Notes under the pieces: generated by a model
Told to the model about the DNA's origin: nothing
Database searches by the model: none
The model's input: only the letters and a program-made list of their open reading frames with translations
Translations under genes and position numbers: made by a program
In this document: piece after piece, positions 1-5,713 of the stretch
How positions within the stretch are numbered: the stretch's first letter is position 1
Layout: the number at the start of each line of letters is the position of its first letter
Assembly: GCA_002691095.1 (NCBI GenBank)
Contig: NZGU01000002.1
Span: 31,107 to 45,453, forward strand
Source: Kiritimatiellaceae bacterium
GTDB lineage: Bacteria; Verrucomicrobiota; Kiritimatiellia; Kiritimatiellales; Pontiellaceae
Reading direction: 5' to 3'
DNA: 14,347 nucleotides

Positions 1-844
1 CCCCCGCCGCCAACATAGCCCCCGCCAGCGTGCCCCCCCCCTCACACAACAGATGCATCACATCCTGCTCCGCCGCCAACCCCCGCAACACCTCACACAC
101 ATCTCCACCACGAACCAGCGTACGCGCCGCCGCCTCATCGGTTAACACCGCCGCCTCGTCCGGCACATCACTTCCCATCACCACCCGCCAAGGCATACGT
201 CCCTCCGCCGGGCGCGGCAGCAAGCCCGGATCATCCAGCCGCACCGTCTCCGCACCCACCATCACCGCATCCACCCTACGGCGTAACGCCTGCACCTCCG
301 CCCGCGCCGCCTCCCCACTAATCCACTTCGACATGCCCCTTGCATCCGCAATCCGCCCATCCAACGTCATGGCCATCTTCAACGTCACAAACGGACGCCC
401 CTCCCCCATCCAACACGCAAACGGCTCAATCAACGCCCCCGCCTCTTCCCCGCACACCCCCAGCACCACCTCAACCCCCACCGCCCGCAAGCGCTCAAGC
501 CCCGCTCCAGCATGGGCCGGATTCGGATCCTCCACCCCCACCACAACACGACCCACCCCCCGCTTCAAAATCAACTCCACACACGCCGCAGTTCGCCCAA
601 CCGTGCAACACGGCTCCAACGTCACAAACAACGTCGCACCGCTCAGATCAACCCCCTCCGAAATCTTCAACAAACAATCGCGCTCCGCATGCGCCGCCCC
701 CGCTTTGGCATGCCACCCCGCAGCCAACATCTCTCCCCTCGCATCCACCAATACCGCACCCACCGGAGGATTCGGACGTGTCAACCCCTCGCCCCGACGA
801 GCCTCCGCCAGCGCCAACTGCATAAACTGCTCATCCCACCTCAT
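1..844 (-). CDS. ribD: Riboflavin biosynthesis deaminase/reductase RibD (partial, C-terminus beyond the left edge)
   Basis: RibD deaminates the pyrimidine product of GTP cyclohydrolase II and then reduces its ribosyl side chain, the second and third steps of riboflavin synthesis in the cytosol. I translated the minus strand from 844; 281 residues are present, and roughly 80 C-terminal residues are missing off the window. The deaminase domain (about 1-145) shows TRPNPPVGA at 22-30, the zinc and catalytic HAE at 52-54, and PCC...RTAAC with Cys79 and Cys88 as the other zinc ligands. The reductase domain starts near 150 (PFVTLKMAMTLDGRIA, later KWISG, DDPGLLPR and the EGGGTLAGAML stretch). The ATG overlaps the nusB stop as ATGA, so translation is probably coupled; the N-terminus MRWDEQFMQLAL lines up with known RibD starts. 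It is the last visible gene of the riboswitch-controlled operon. The family assignment is firm. Confidence 0.95.
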   Translation of the reverse strand, partial: MRWDEQFMQLALAEARRGEGLTRPNPPVGAVLVDARGEMLAAGWHAKAGAAHAERDCLLKISEGVDLSGATLFVTLEPCCTVGRTAACVELILKRGVGRVVVGVEDPNPAHAGAGLERLRAVGVEVVLGVCGEEAGALIEPFACWMGEGRPFVTLKMAMTLDGRIADARGMSKWISGEAARAEVQALRRRVDAVMVGAETVRLDDPGLLPRPAEGRMPWRVVMGSDVPDEAAVLTDEAAARTLVRGGDVCEVLRGLAAEQDVMHLLCEGGGTLAGAMLAAG

Positions 845-1296
845 TCCCCAGCCGGACGGTTCGGCGTACGCGCCGGACGATCCAGCTCCTTTCGAATTCG
901 ATCCAACACCCCATTCACAAATCGACCCGACTGAAAACTGCTCAAATCCTTTGCAAAATGCACCGCCTCATTAATCGCCACCACCGGCGGCGTCTCATCA
1001 CAATGCACCATCTCATAGACCGCCAAACGCATCACCGCTCGATCCACCGCACCCAACCGATCCGAATCCCAATTTTTTGCATAGCGCGACAACTGCTCAT
1101 CCACCGCATCCCGCTCCGCCATCACCCCCGCCACCATCTCCTCCGCAAACGCCCGCTCCCGAGCCGACGGCGACCGCTCCTCCCAAAAATCCAAAAACAG
1201 CTCCTCCAATGCCACCGGATTAAAATCCAGTTGAAACAACATCTGAATAATCCACTCACGCGTCTGCCGACGCCCCTGTACCGAAGCCGAATCCAT
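841..1296 (-). CDS. nusB: Transcription antitermination factor NusB
   Basis: NusB binds boxA RNA together with NusE (ribosomal protein S10) and promotes rRNA antitermination. The 151-residue product is slightly longer than the E. coli protein (139). Family signatures are visible: RRQTREWIIQMLFQLDF near the N-terminus, KNWDSDRLGAVDRAVMRLAVYEM in the middle, and VVAINEAVHFAKDLSS followed by RFVNGVLDRI near the end. The ATG at 1296 was chosen over an upstream extension because the protein then begins at the usual place and a GGTGAGG-type ribosome binding site lies just upstream, inside the ribH end. It starts 2 bases after the ribH stop and its stop overlaps the ribD start. A ribH-nusB neighbourhood is known from many bacteria (E. 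coli has ribD-ribH-nusB), so nusB here probably shares the FMN-responsive transcript. Confidence 0.95.
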   Translation of the reverse strand: MDSASVQGRRQTREWIIQMLFQLDFNPVALEELFLDFWEERSPSARERAFAEEMVAGVMAERDAVDEQLSRYAKNWDSDRLGAVDRAVMRLAVYEMVHCDETPPVVAINEAVHFAKDLSSFQSGRFVNGVLDRIRKELDRPARTPNRPAGE

Positions 1297-1298
1297 AC

Positions 1299-1811
1299 CT
1301 ACCTCACCCGCCGCAACACCTGCGCCGTCTCCACTGCCGCCAGCCCAGCATACCAGCCCCGACTCTGCTCGCCCCCCAAACACCGCGCCTCCGCCTGTTC
1401 CCACGAACGCGCGCCCACAATCTCATTGATCACCGGCACGCCATGCCGACACGAAATCTCCAACAACATCTTACCCGTCGTATCAATAATCATCTGCGCA
1501 TGCTGTGTCTCGCCCTCCACCACCACACCCAGCGCAATCAATCCATCATACTGACCCGATGCCGCCATTTTCTCCAACACCACCGGCACCTCATACGCCC
1601 CCGGCACCCGCACCAGCTCCACCGCCTTTAATACCGCTCCACACGCCTCCAACGCCCCCACCGCCTGCCGCGCCAGCTCATCCGTCAACCCATCATTAAA
1701 CCGAGCGACGACCAACCCAAAACGCAAGCCCGCGCCATCCAGCCGACCCAACCGCTGCTCGATCGCCAGTCCCTCAATCTCCCCAATATCCCGCTCAATA
1801 CCCTTCACCAT
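1299..1811 (-). CDS. ribH: 6,7-dimethyl-8-ribityllumazine synthase RibH
   Basis: RibH condenses the ribitylamino-uracil made by the RibD branch with 3,4-dihydroxy-2-butanone 4-phosphate from the RibB domain, giving lumazine, the direct precursor of riboflavin. The 170-residue protein shows VARFND at 35-40, the RVPGAYEVP substrate-binding turn at 68-76, YDGLIALG at 88-95 and GETQH at 100-104, where His104 matches the catalytic histidine. Arg143 in EQAEARC matches the conserved phosphate-binding arginine. The usual FGVLT segment after the central helix is replaced by INEIVGARS, and the usual lysine-rich GTK..NKG loop is GGEQSRG, so this is a divergent member. A GAGGTG ribosome binding site overlaps the ribBA stop, and the gap to ribBA is 7 bases. 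The family call is strong; the altered loop is an observation only. Confidence 0.92.
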   Translation of the reverse strand: MVKGIERDIGEIEGLAIEQRLGRLDGAGLRFGLVVARFNDGLTDELARQAVGALEACGAVLKAVELVRVPGAYEVPVVLEKMAASGQYDGLIALGVVVEGETQHAQMIIDTTGKMLLEISCRHGVPVINEIVGARSWEQAEARCLGGEQSRGWYAGLAAVETAQVLRRVR

Positions 1812-1818
1812 TCACACC

Positions 1819-3024
1819 TCAAATAATATGCCCCATCTTATCGCGCTTCGTGCTCATATAAAAATCATTATGCTCCGAGGCAGGCAACACCAACGAAACC
1901 CGCTCCTCCACCTCCACATCATACATCTCCAACCCCGACACCTTCGACGGATTATTCGTCAACAACCGCACCCGATCCATCTTCAAATCACGCAACATCT
2001 GCGCCGCCACACAATAATCCCGCAAATCCGCCTCAAATCCCAACTTCTCATTCGCCTCCACCGTATCCAACCCCTGCTCTTGCAACTCATACGCATGCAG
2101 CTTCATCGCCAAGCCAATACCCCGTCCCTCCTGTCGCGCATAGACCACCGCCCCATACCCATACGCCTGAATTTCCCGCATAGCCGTATCCAGTTGCAAC
2201 CCACAATCACACCGTAACGAATGAAACACATCCCCCGTCATACACTCACTATGCACCCGCACCAACGGCAACCGATCCCCATCCGCCTCCCCGCACACCA
2301 ATGCCAAATGATCTTTCCCATCCACCTGCGAACTATACAACCGCAACCGAAACTCACCCGCCTCCGTCGGCAGCTGAATCTCCCGCTCCAACGCAATCAG
2401 CTTCTCATGCCGCCGCCGATACGCCACCACCTCAGCCACCGACGTCATCTTCAACCCATGCTCATTCGCAAAAGCCCGCAACGACTTCAGCCGCATCATC
2501 GAGCCATCATCGTTCAAAATCTCACAAATCACCCCCGCCGGTTTCAACCCACAAATCCGCGCCAAATCCACCGTTCCCTCCGTATGGCCCGCCCGTTCCA
2601 GCACGCCCCCATTCACCGCCTTCAACGGAAACAGATGCCCCGGCTTAATAAAATCCTGCGCCCCACTCTGCTCATCCACCAATGCCAGCACCGTCGCCGC
2701 CCGATCCGTCGCACTGATGCCCGTCGTCGTACCCGCCCGCACATCCACCGAATCCATAAACGCCGTATGATACTTATCCGACGCATGCGCCGGTGTCATC
2801 CGCGACAACCCCAATGCCCGCAGCCGACTCTCCTCCATCGGCACACACACCAACCCCCGCGCATGCTTAATCATAAAGTTAATGCTCTCCGGCGTCACCA
2901 ACTCCGCCGCACAAATCAGATCCCCCTCGTTCTCACGACTCTCATCGTCGCTCATCACCACAATTTCACCCCGGCGAAAAGCGTCGATCACCTCATCGAT
3001 CGGATCAAAAAAAGACTGGCTCAT
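1819..3024 (-). CDS. ribBA: Bifunctional 3,4-dihydroxy-2-butanone-4-phosphate synthase / GTP cyclohydrolase II
   Basis: This fusion makes both starting compounds of riboflavin: the four-carbon unit from ribulose 5-phosphate (N-terminal half) and the pyrimidine from GTP (C-terminal half). The length of 401 residues is typical for RibBA. The RibB domain (about 1-205) has DDESRENEGDL at 26-36, VRAGTTTGISATDRA at 95-109, KPGHLFPL at 127-134 and RAGHTEGTVDL at 144-154. The RibA domain (about 215-401) has the zinc cysteines C261, C272 and C274 (SECMTGDVFHSLRCDCG), the catalytic-region ARQEGRGIGL at 296-305, GFEADLRDY at 329-337 and LLTNNPSKVSGL at 354-365. The ATG at 3024 is supported by an AGGAG five to six bases upstream and by the normal RibB start; the open frame extends further up into the riboswitch but should not be coding there. 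It is the first gene of the operon, under the FMN riboswitch. Confidence 0.97.
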   Translation of the reverse strand: MSQSFFDPIDEVIDAFRRGEIVVMSDDESRENEGDLICAAELVTPESINFMIKHARGLVCVPMEESRLRALGLSRMTPAHASDKYHTAFMDSVDVRAGTTTGISATDRAATVLALVDEQSGAQDFIKPGHLFPLKAVNGGVLERAGHTEGTVDLARICGLKPAGVICEILNDDGSMMRLKSLRAFANEHGLKMTSVAEVVAYRRRHEKLIALEREIQLPTEAGEFRLRLYSSQVDGKDHLALVCGEADGDRLPLVRVHSECMTGDVFHSLRCDCGLQLDTAMREIQAYGYGAVVYARQEGRGIGLAMKLHAYELQEQGLDTVEANEKLGFEADLRDYCVAAQMLRDLKMDRVRLLTNNPSKVSGLEMYDVEVEERVSLVLPASEHNDFYMSTKRDKMGHII

Positions 3025-3041
3025 ACTCTCTCCTACCTCCA

Positions 3042-3094
3042 AACACACCCTGTAACTACAGCAAGCCTCCAGGGCGTGTTCCCATAGAGAACAC
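3042..3094 (-). promoter_or_regulatory. Mutually exclusive hairpins, probable expression platform of the FMN riboswitch
   Basis: Between the aptamer and the ribBA ribosome binding site two stems compete. The first is a 6-bp stem (GTGTTC / GAACAC, 3076-3094, 7-base loop). The second is an 11-bp stem with one G-U pair (AACACGCCCTG at 3080-3070 with CAGGGTGTGTT at 3052-3042, 17-base loop). They share bases 3076-3080, so both cannot form fully. No T-run follows the second stem, which argues for control of translation start rather than termination. The TTCTCT in the loop region of the first stem could also pair with the AGAGAG next to the ribBA start. The pairing is seen in the sequence; the switching logic is inferred. 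Confidence 0.5.
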
Positions 3095-3106
3095 AAACCT
3101 TGCAAC

Positions 3107-3224
3107 ATCTTCTTCCATCCAGACTATACGGTCGGTTGCAGAATCACACTGCATCATGCTCAGCCCATCAGACCTCGCTCGCGGACTTTACCGCCGGTCG
3201 GGAATTTCACCCTGCCCTGAAGAT
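3107..3224 (-). promoter_or_regulatory. FMN riboswitch (RFN element)
   Basis: The minus strand carries the conserved RFN core in order: ATCTTCAGGGCAGGGTGAAA, then TTCCCGACCGGCGGTAAAG and TCCGCGAGC, a variable arm, then CCGACCGTATAGTCTGGATG and GAAGAAGAT. The closing P1 stem pairs ATCTTC (3224-3219) with GAAGAT (3112-3107). This aptamer binds flavin mononucleotide and normally lowers expression of riboflavin genes when FMN is plentiful. It lies directly upstream of ribBA, in agreement with that role, and would control the whole ribBA-ribH-nusB-ribD unit. The match to the consensus is nearly complete in the conserved segments, so the call is firm. Confidence 0.97.
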
Positions 3225-3225
3225 C

Positions 3226-3259
3226 AGCAAAATATGAATAAATGCGCCCAACGGCGCAA
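3226..3259 (-). promoter_or_regulatory. Possible promoter for the riboflavin operon, overlapping the uppP terminator
   Basis: On the minus strand, TTGCGC (3259-3254) and CATATT (3236-3231) are separated by 17 bases, which would place a transcription start just before the riboswitch P1 stem. Each box matches the sigma-70 consensus only moderately (3/6 and 4/6). It is the right place for a promoter, because only about 60 bases separate uppP from the riboswitch, but the match is weak and the same bases form a terminator hairpin. The real promoter could lie inside uppP. Confidence 0.3.
3230..3258 (-). terminator. Rho-independent terminator after uppP
   Basis: TGCGCC and GGCGCA form a perfect 6-bp GC-rich stem (3258-3243) with a 4-base GTTG loop. 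It is followed on the minus strand by TTTATTCATATTTT, a broken T-tract. It lies about 30 bases past the uppP stop and just ahead of the FMN riboswitch, so it would separate the two minus-strand units. The T-tract is imperfect, so termination may be partial. Confidence 0.65.
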
Positions 3260-3287
3260 GCAGAAACCCCCGAACAATCGACGCTCC

Positions 3288-4073
3288 CTACCTCAACCAA
3301 AACAGACTCAACGCACCCACCACCAAACAATAGATGCCAAACCGCCAAAAACGACCCCGCTCCAACAACAACACCAACCACCGCAACGCTCCATACCCCA
3401 CCCCCGCCGCCACCACAAAACCCAACGCCAACACCCGCGCCTCACCCGCGCCAATCGCATTCGCCCGCCACCCCGAAACTCCCTCAAATATCACCACCCC
3501 CAACAACAACGGAATCGACATCATAAACGAAAACTCCGCCGCCACCTTCGGCGAAACCCCCAACAACCGCGCCGTACAAATCGTCGAACCCGACCGGCTA
3601 ATCCCCGGCAACAACGCCAACATCTGCACCAGCCCAATCCACACCACTGAACGCACCCGCAATGCCCGCTCCACAGGTCTCGCCCAATGCGTCAGCAACA
3701 GATAGCCCCCCGTCACCATCAAAAAAGCCCCCGCCCACGACGGCCGATCAAACACCGTCCCTAACGCATCCCGTGCCACCCATCCCAACCCCACCGCCGG
3801 AACAATCCCCAACCCCACCAGCCCCACATACCGCAACGACGCTCCATCCCCCCGCACCACGCCTCCCAATAACGCCCGCAATCGAGCCCCATAAAACACC
3901 ACCACCGAAACCAGCGTCCCCGCATGCAACACCACCTCCAGCATTCCACCCGACCCCACTTCCAATCCCAACAACTCGCGCCCCAACACCAAATGCCCCG
4001 AACTGCTCACCGGCAAAAATTCCGTCACCCCCTGAACCACCGCCAACACAACAACCTTCAACGCCTCAACCAT
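3288..4073 (-). CDS. uppP: Undecaprenyl-diphosphatase UppP (BacA)
   Basis: UppP removes a phosphate from undecaprenyl diphosphate to recycle the lipid carrier for peptidoglycan and other envelope polymers; it is an integral membrane protein. The product is 261 residues and very hydrophobic, with about eight membrane segments. Family motifs are clear: QGVTEFLPVSSSGHL at 14-28, with the (E/Q)xxxE pair Gln14/Glu18 and His27, and PGISRSGST at 156-164 including Arg160. The start at 4073 fits the normal MVEALK...VVQGVTE opening; an in-frame extension upstream adds a Gly-rich non-conserved stretch and was left out. The ribosome binding site is weak. The gene appears to be transcribed alone and ends before a hairpin terminator. 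It is divergent from the small membrane protein gene at 4181. About one residue in six is valine, in line with the G/T-rich coding strand. Confidence 0.95.
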   Translation of the reverse strand: MVEALKVVVLAVVQGVTEFLPVSSSGHLVLGRELLGLEVGSGGMLEVVLHAGTLVSVVVFYGARLRALLGGVVRGDGASLRYVGLVGLGIVPAVGLGWVARDALGTVFDRPSWAGAFLMVTGGYLLLTHWARPVERALRVRSVVWIGLVQMLALLPGISRSGSTICTARLLGVSPKVAAEFSFMMSIPLLLGVVIFEGVSGWRANAIGAGEARVLALGFVVAAGVGYGALRWLVLLLERGRFWRFGIYCLVVGALSLFWLR

Positions 4074-4145
4074 CTCACACCACTTTCCAAAAAATATCCC
4101 ACCACCATGCGGAAAAACCCCCACAAATTAAACCTAAATTACCGC

Positions 4146-4173
4146 TTCAAATTGTTCTTAATTTTCTTAATAT
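4146..4173 (+). promoter_or_regulatory. Candidate promoter for the 4181-5713 gene pair
   Basis: TTCAAA (4146-4151) and TAATAT (4168-4173) sit 16 bases apart in an AT-rich divergent intergenic stretch (4074-4180) and each match sigma-70 boxes at 4 of 6 positions. A start about seven bases further would fall almost exactly on the ATG at 4181, giving a leaderless message if that is the true start. This is weak by itself but the location is right. Confidence 0.3.
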
Positions 4174-4180
4174 TCAACAA

Positions 4181-4528
4181 ATGTCAATTGCACCCAAAGG
4201 AAAAGTGCCTCACTTCACGATGCGGCCCAACCCCGCCGCCTCCGTAATGTGCATTCTGGTTTTCGTAAGTGGCACACTCCTCACCCTCTCCTTCTTCTCC
4301 CAAGAAGACGGAACGGGCTCCTATCAACAAAAAGGAACCATCAGCGCCATCATCACGCTCCTGCTCACCCTCTTCCTACTCCTCTCGGCCACCGCCCGCT
4401 ACTGGTTCACCCACCTCTGGAAAAAAAATGCTACCCACAGCCGACACCATCAACACACCGAAAACCACCCCGTCGAAAAAGAGAAAGCATTCCGCCAACA
4501 GCTGCATCAAAGAAGAAACCGATCCTAA
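4181..4528 (+). CDS. Small two-helix membrane protein of unknown function
   Basis: I do not recognise this protein. The 115-residue product has a short polar N-terminus (MSIAPKGKVPHFTMRPNPA), a first hydrophobic segment at about 20-40, a short polar loop with QEDGTGSYQQKG, a second hydrophobic segment at about 53-76, and a charged His/Lys/Arg-rich tail (about 78-115). The two clean membrane segments and a coherent hydropathy pattern argue for a real gene rather than a skew artefact, unlike the long antisense frames elsewhere. The start is uncertain: ATG 4181, GTG 4205 and ATG 4220 are in frame; none has a good Shine-Dalgarno sequence, although AAAGGA occurs at 4196-4201. It lies 30 bases upstream of pdxB on the same strand and is probably co-transcribed with it. 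The function is unknown. Confidence 0.65.
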   Translation: MSIAPKGKVPHFTMRPNPAASVMCILVFVSGTLLTLSFFSQEDGTGSYQQKGTISAIITLLLTLFLLLSATARYWFTHLWKKNATHSRHHQHTENHPVEKEKAFRQQLHQRRNRS

Positions 4529-4558
4529 CCCAACCCCCTATCTAACCCACCTATCACC

Positions 4559-5713
4559 ATGAATATTGTCTGCGCCGAAACCGTACTCGCCGGAACCCCC
4601 GCCTTTCAAACGCTCGGCACCTGCACCGTCCTCCCCGACCGAGCCATCACATCCGACCACCTCCAAAACACCGATGCACTCATTGTCCGCTCCAAAACCT
4701 CCATCAACGCCGAACTACTCACTGGCACCCCCGTTCAATTTGTAGGCACCGCCACCGCCGGCACCGATCATCTCGACATTCCCTGGCTAGAACAACACAA
4801 CATCCGCTGGTGTGCCGCCCCCGGCTGCAACGCTAACAGCGTCGCCGAATACATCACCGCCGCCCTACTATCCCTCACCCAAACCAGCCCCTTCACCCTA
4901 CACAAAAAAACCATCGGCATCATCGGGTGCGGTCACGTCGGCCAAGCCCTCATCAAAAAAGCCCGCGCCCTCAACCTCCGCATCCTCCAAAACGACCCCC
5001 CCCTCGCCGCCCAAAACCCCACCGAAAAATATTACCCCCTCCACACCCTCCTCAACGAAGCCGACATCATCACCCTCCACACCCCACTCACCCATCACGG
5101 CAGCTGGCCCACCGCCCACCTCGCCAACTTCCCCTTCTTTCAAGAACTCAAACCCAGCGCCCTCTTCATCAACGCCGCCCGCGGAGGCATCTGCGACTAC
5201 GACGCCTGGCTCCACGCACACCAGCAAGCCCACCTCACCACCTCCATAATCGATGTCTGGGACCCCGAACCCCACATCCGCCCCGACTGCATCCAACAGG
5301 CACAACTAGCCACCCCACACATCGCCGGACACTCCTTCGAAGGCAAATTCAACGGCACCCTCGCCTGCTACCACGCCCTCTGCCAACACCTCAACCACCC
5401 CCCCACATGGCAACCCGAATCCCACATGCCCCCCCCCCAACACCCCCATCTCGAAATCGACGCCGCCACCTTTTCCACCGAAGAAGCCCTTCTCCACCAC
5501 ATCGTCCAAGCCACCTACCCCATCCAGCGAGACGATACCGCCCTCCGCGCCCTCCAACCCCTCGACGAAATCGAACGCGCCCAACAATTTGATCTACTCC
5601 GAAAAACCTATCCCCTCCGCCGCGAATTCAACGCCACCACCGTCCACCTCCGCAACGCCACCGAAGCCACCGAACACAAAATCCACGCCCTCGGCTTCAA
5701 CCTCGAACTCTAA
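4559..5713 (+). CDS. pdxB: 4-phosphoerythronate dehydrogenase PdxB
   Basis: PdxB oxidises 4-phospho-D-erythronate in the deoxyxylulose-5-phosphate-dependent route to pyridoxal phosphate (vitamin B6). The 384 residues cover the D-2-hydroxyacid dehydrogenase fold plus the extra C-terminal dimerisation domain typical of PdxB. Visible signatures are FVGTATAGTDHLD at 61-73, AAPGCNANSVAEY at 86-98, the NAD-binding GCGHVG at 123-128, DPP at 146-148 and HTPL at 174-177. The catalytic trio is Arg208 (NAARGG), Glu237 (DPEP) and His254 (TPHIAGHSFEGK). The C-terminal part retains QRDDTALR and FDLLRKTYPLRRE, which are specific to PdxB and separate it from SerA or lactate dehydrogenases. No Shine-Dalgarno sequence is visible before the ATG. 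The stop overlaps the convergent uvrA stop. The protein is rich in His, Thr and Pro and poor in Val (about 27 His against 11 Val), as expected for a C/A-rich coding strand. Confidence 0.94.
   Translation: MNIVCAETVLAGTPAFQTLGTCTVLPDRAITSDHLQNTDALIVRSKTSINAELLTGTPVQFVGTATAGTDHLDIPWLEQHNIRWCAAPGCNANSVAEYITAALLSLTQTSPFTLHKKTIGIIGCGHVGQALIKKARALNLRILQNDPPLAAQNPTEKYYPLHTLLNEADIITLHTPLTHHGSWPTAHLANFPFFQELKPSALFINAARGGICDYDAWLHAHQQAHLTTSIIDVWDPEPHIRPDCIQQAQLATPHIAGHSFEGKFNGTLACYHALCQHLNHPPTWQPESHMPPPQHPHLEIDAATFSTEEALLHHIVQATYPIQRDDTALRALQPLDEIERAQQFDLLRKTYPLRREFNATTVHLRNATEATEHKIHALGFNLEL

Noticed and set aside
30..974. 314-residue open frame on the + strand
   Set aside because: Antisense to ribD and nusB, Pro/Ser/Thr-rich without any recognisable motif.
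2221..3087. 288-residue open frame on the + strand antisense to ribBA
   Set aside because: His/Arg/Pro-rich translation of the strongly skewed antisense strand; the minus strand clearly encodes RibBA.
3662..4180. N-terminal extension of the small membrane protein frame into the uppP antisense region
   Set aside because: Pro/Thr/His-rich antisense of uppP; coding character begins only around 4181.
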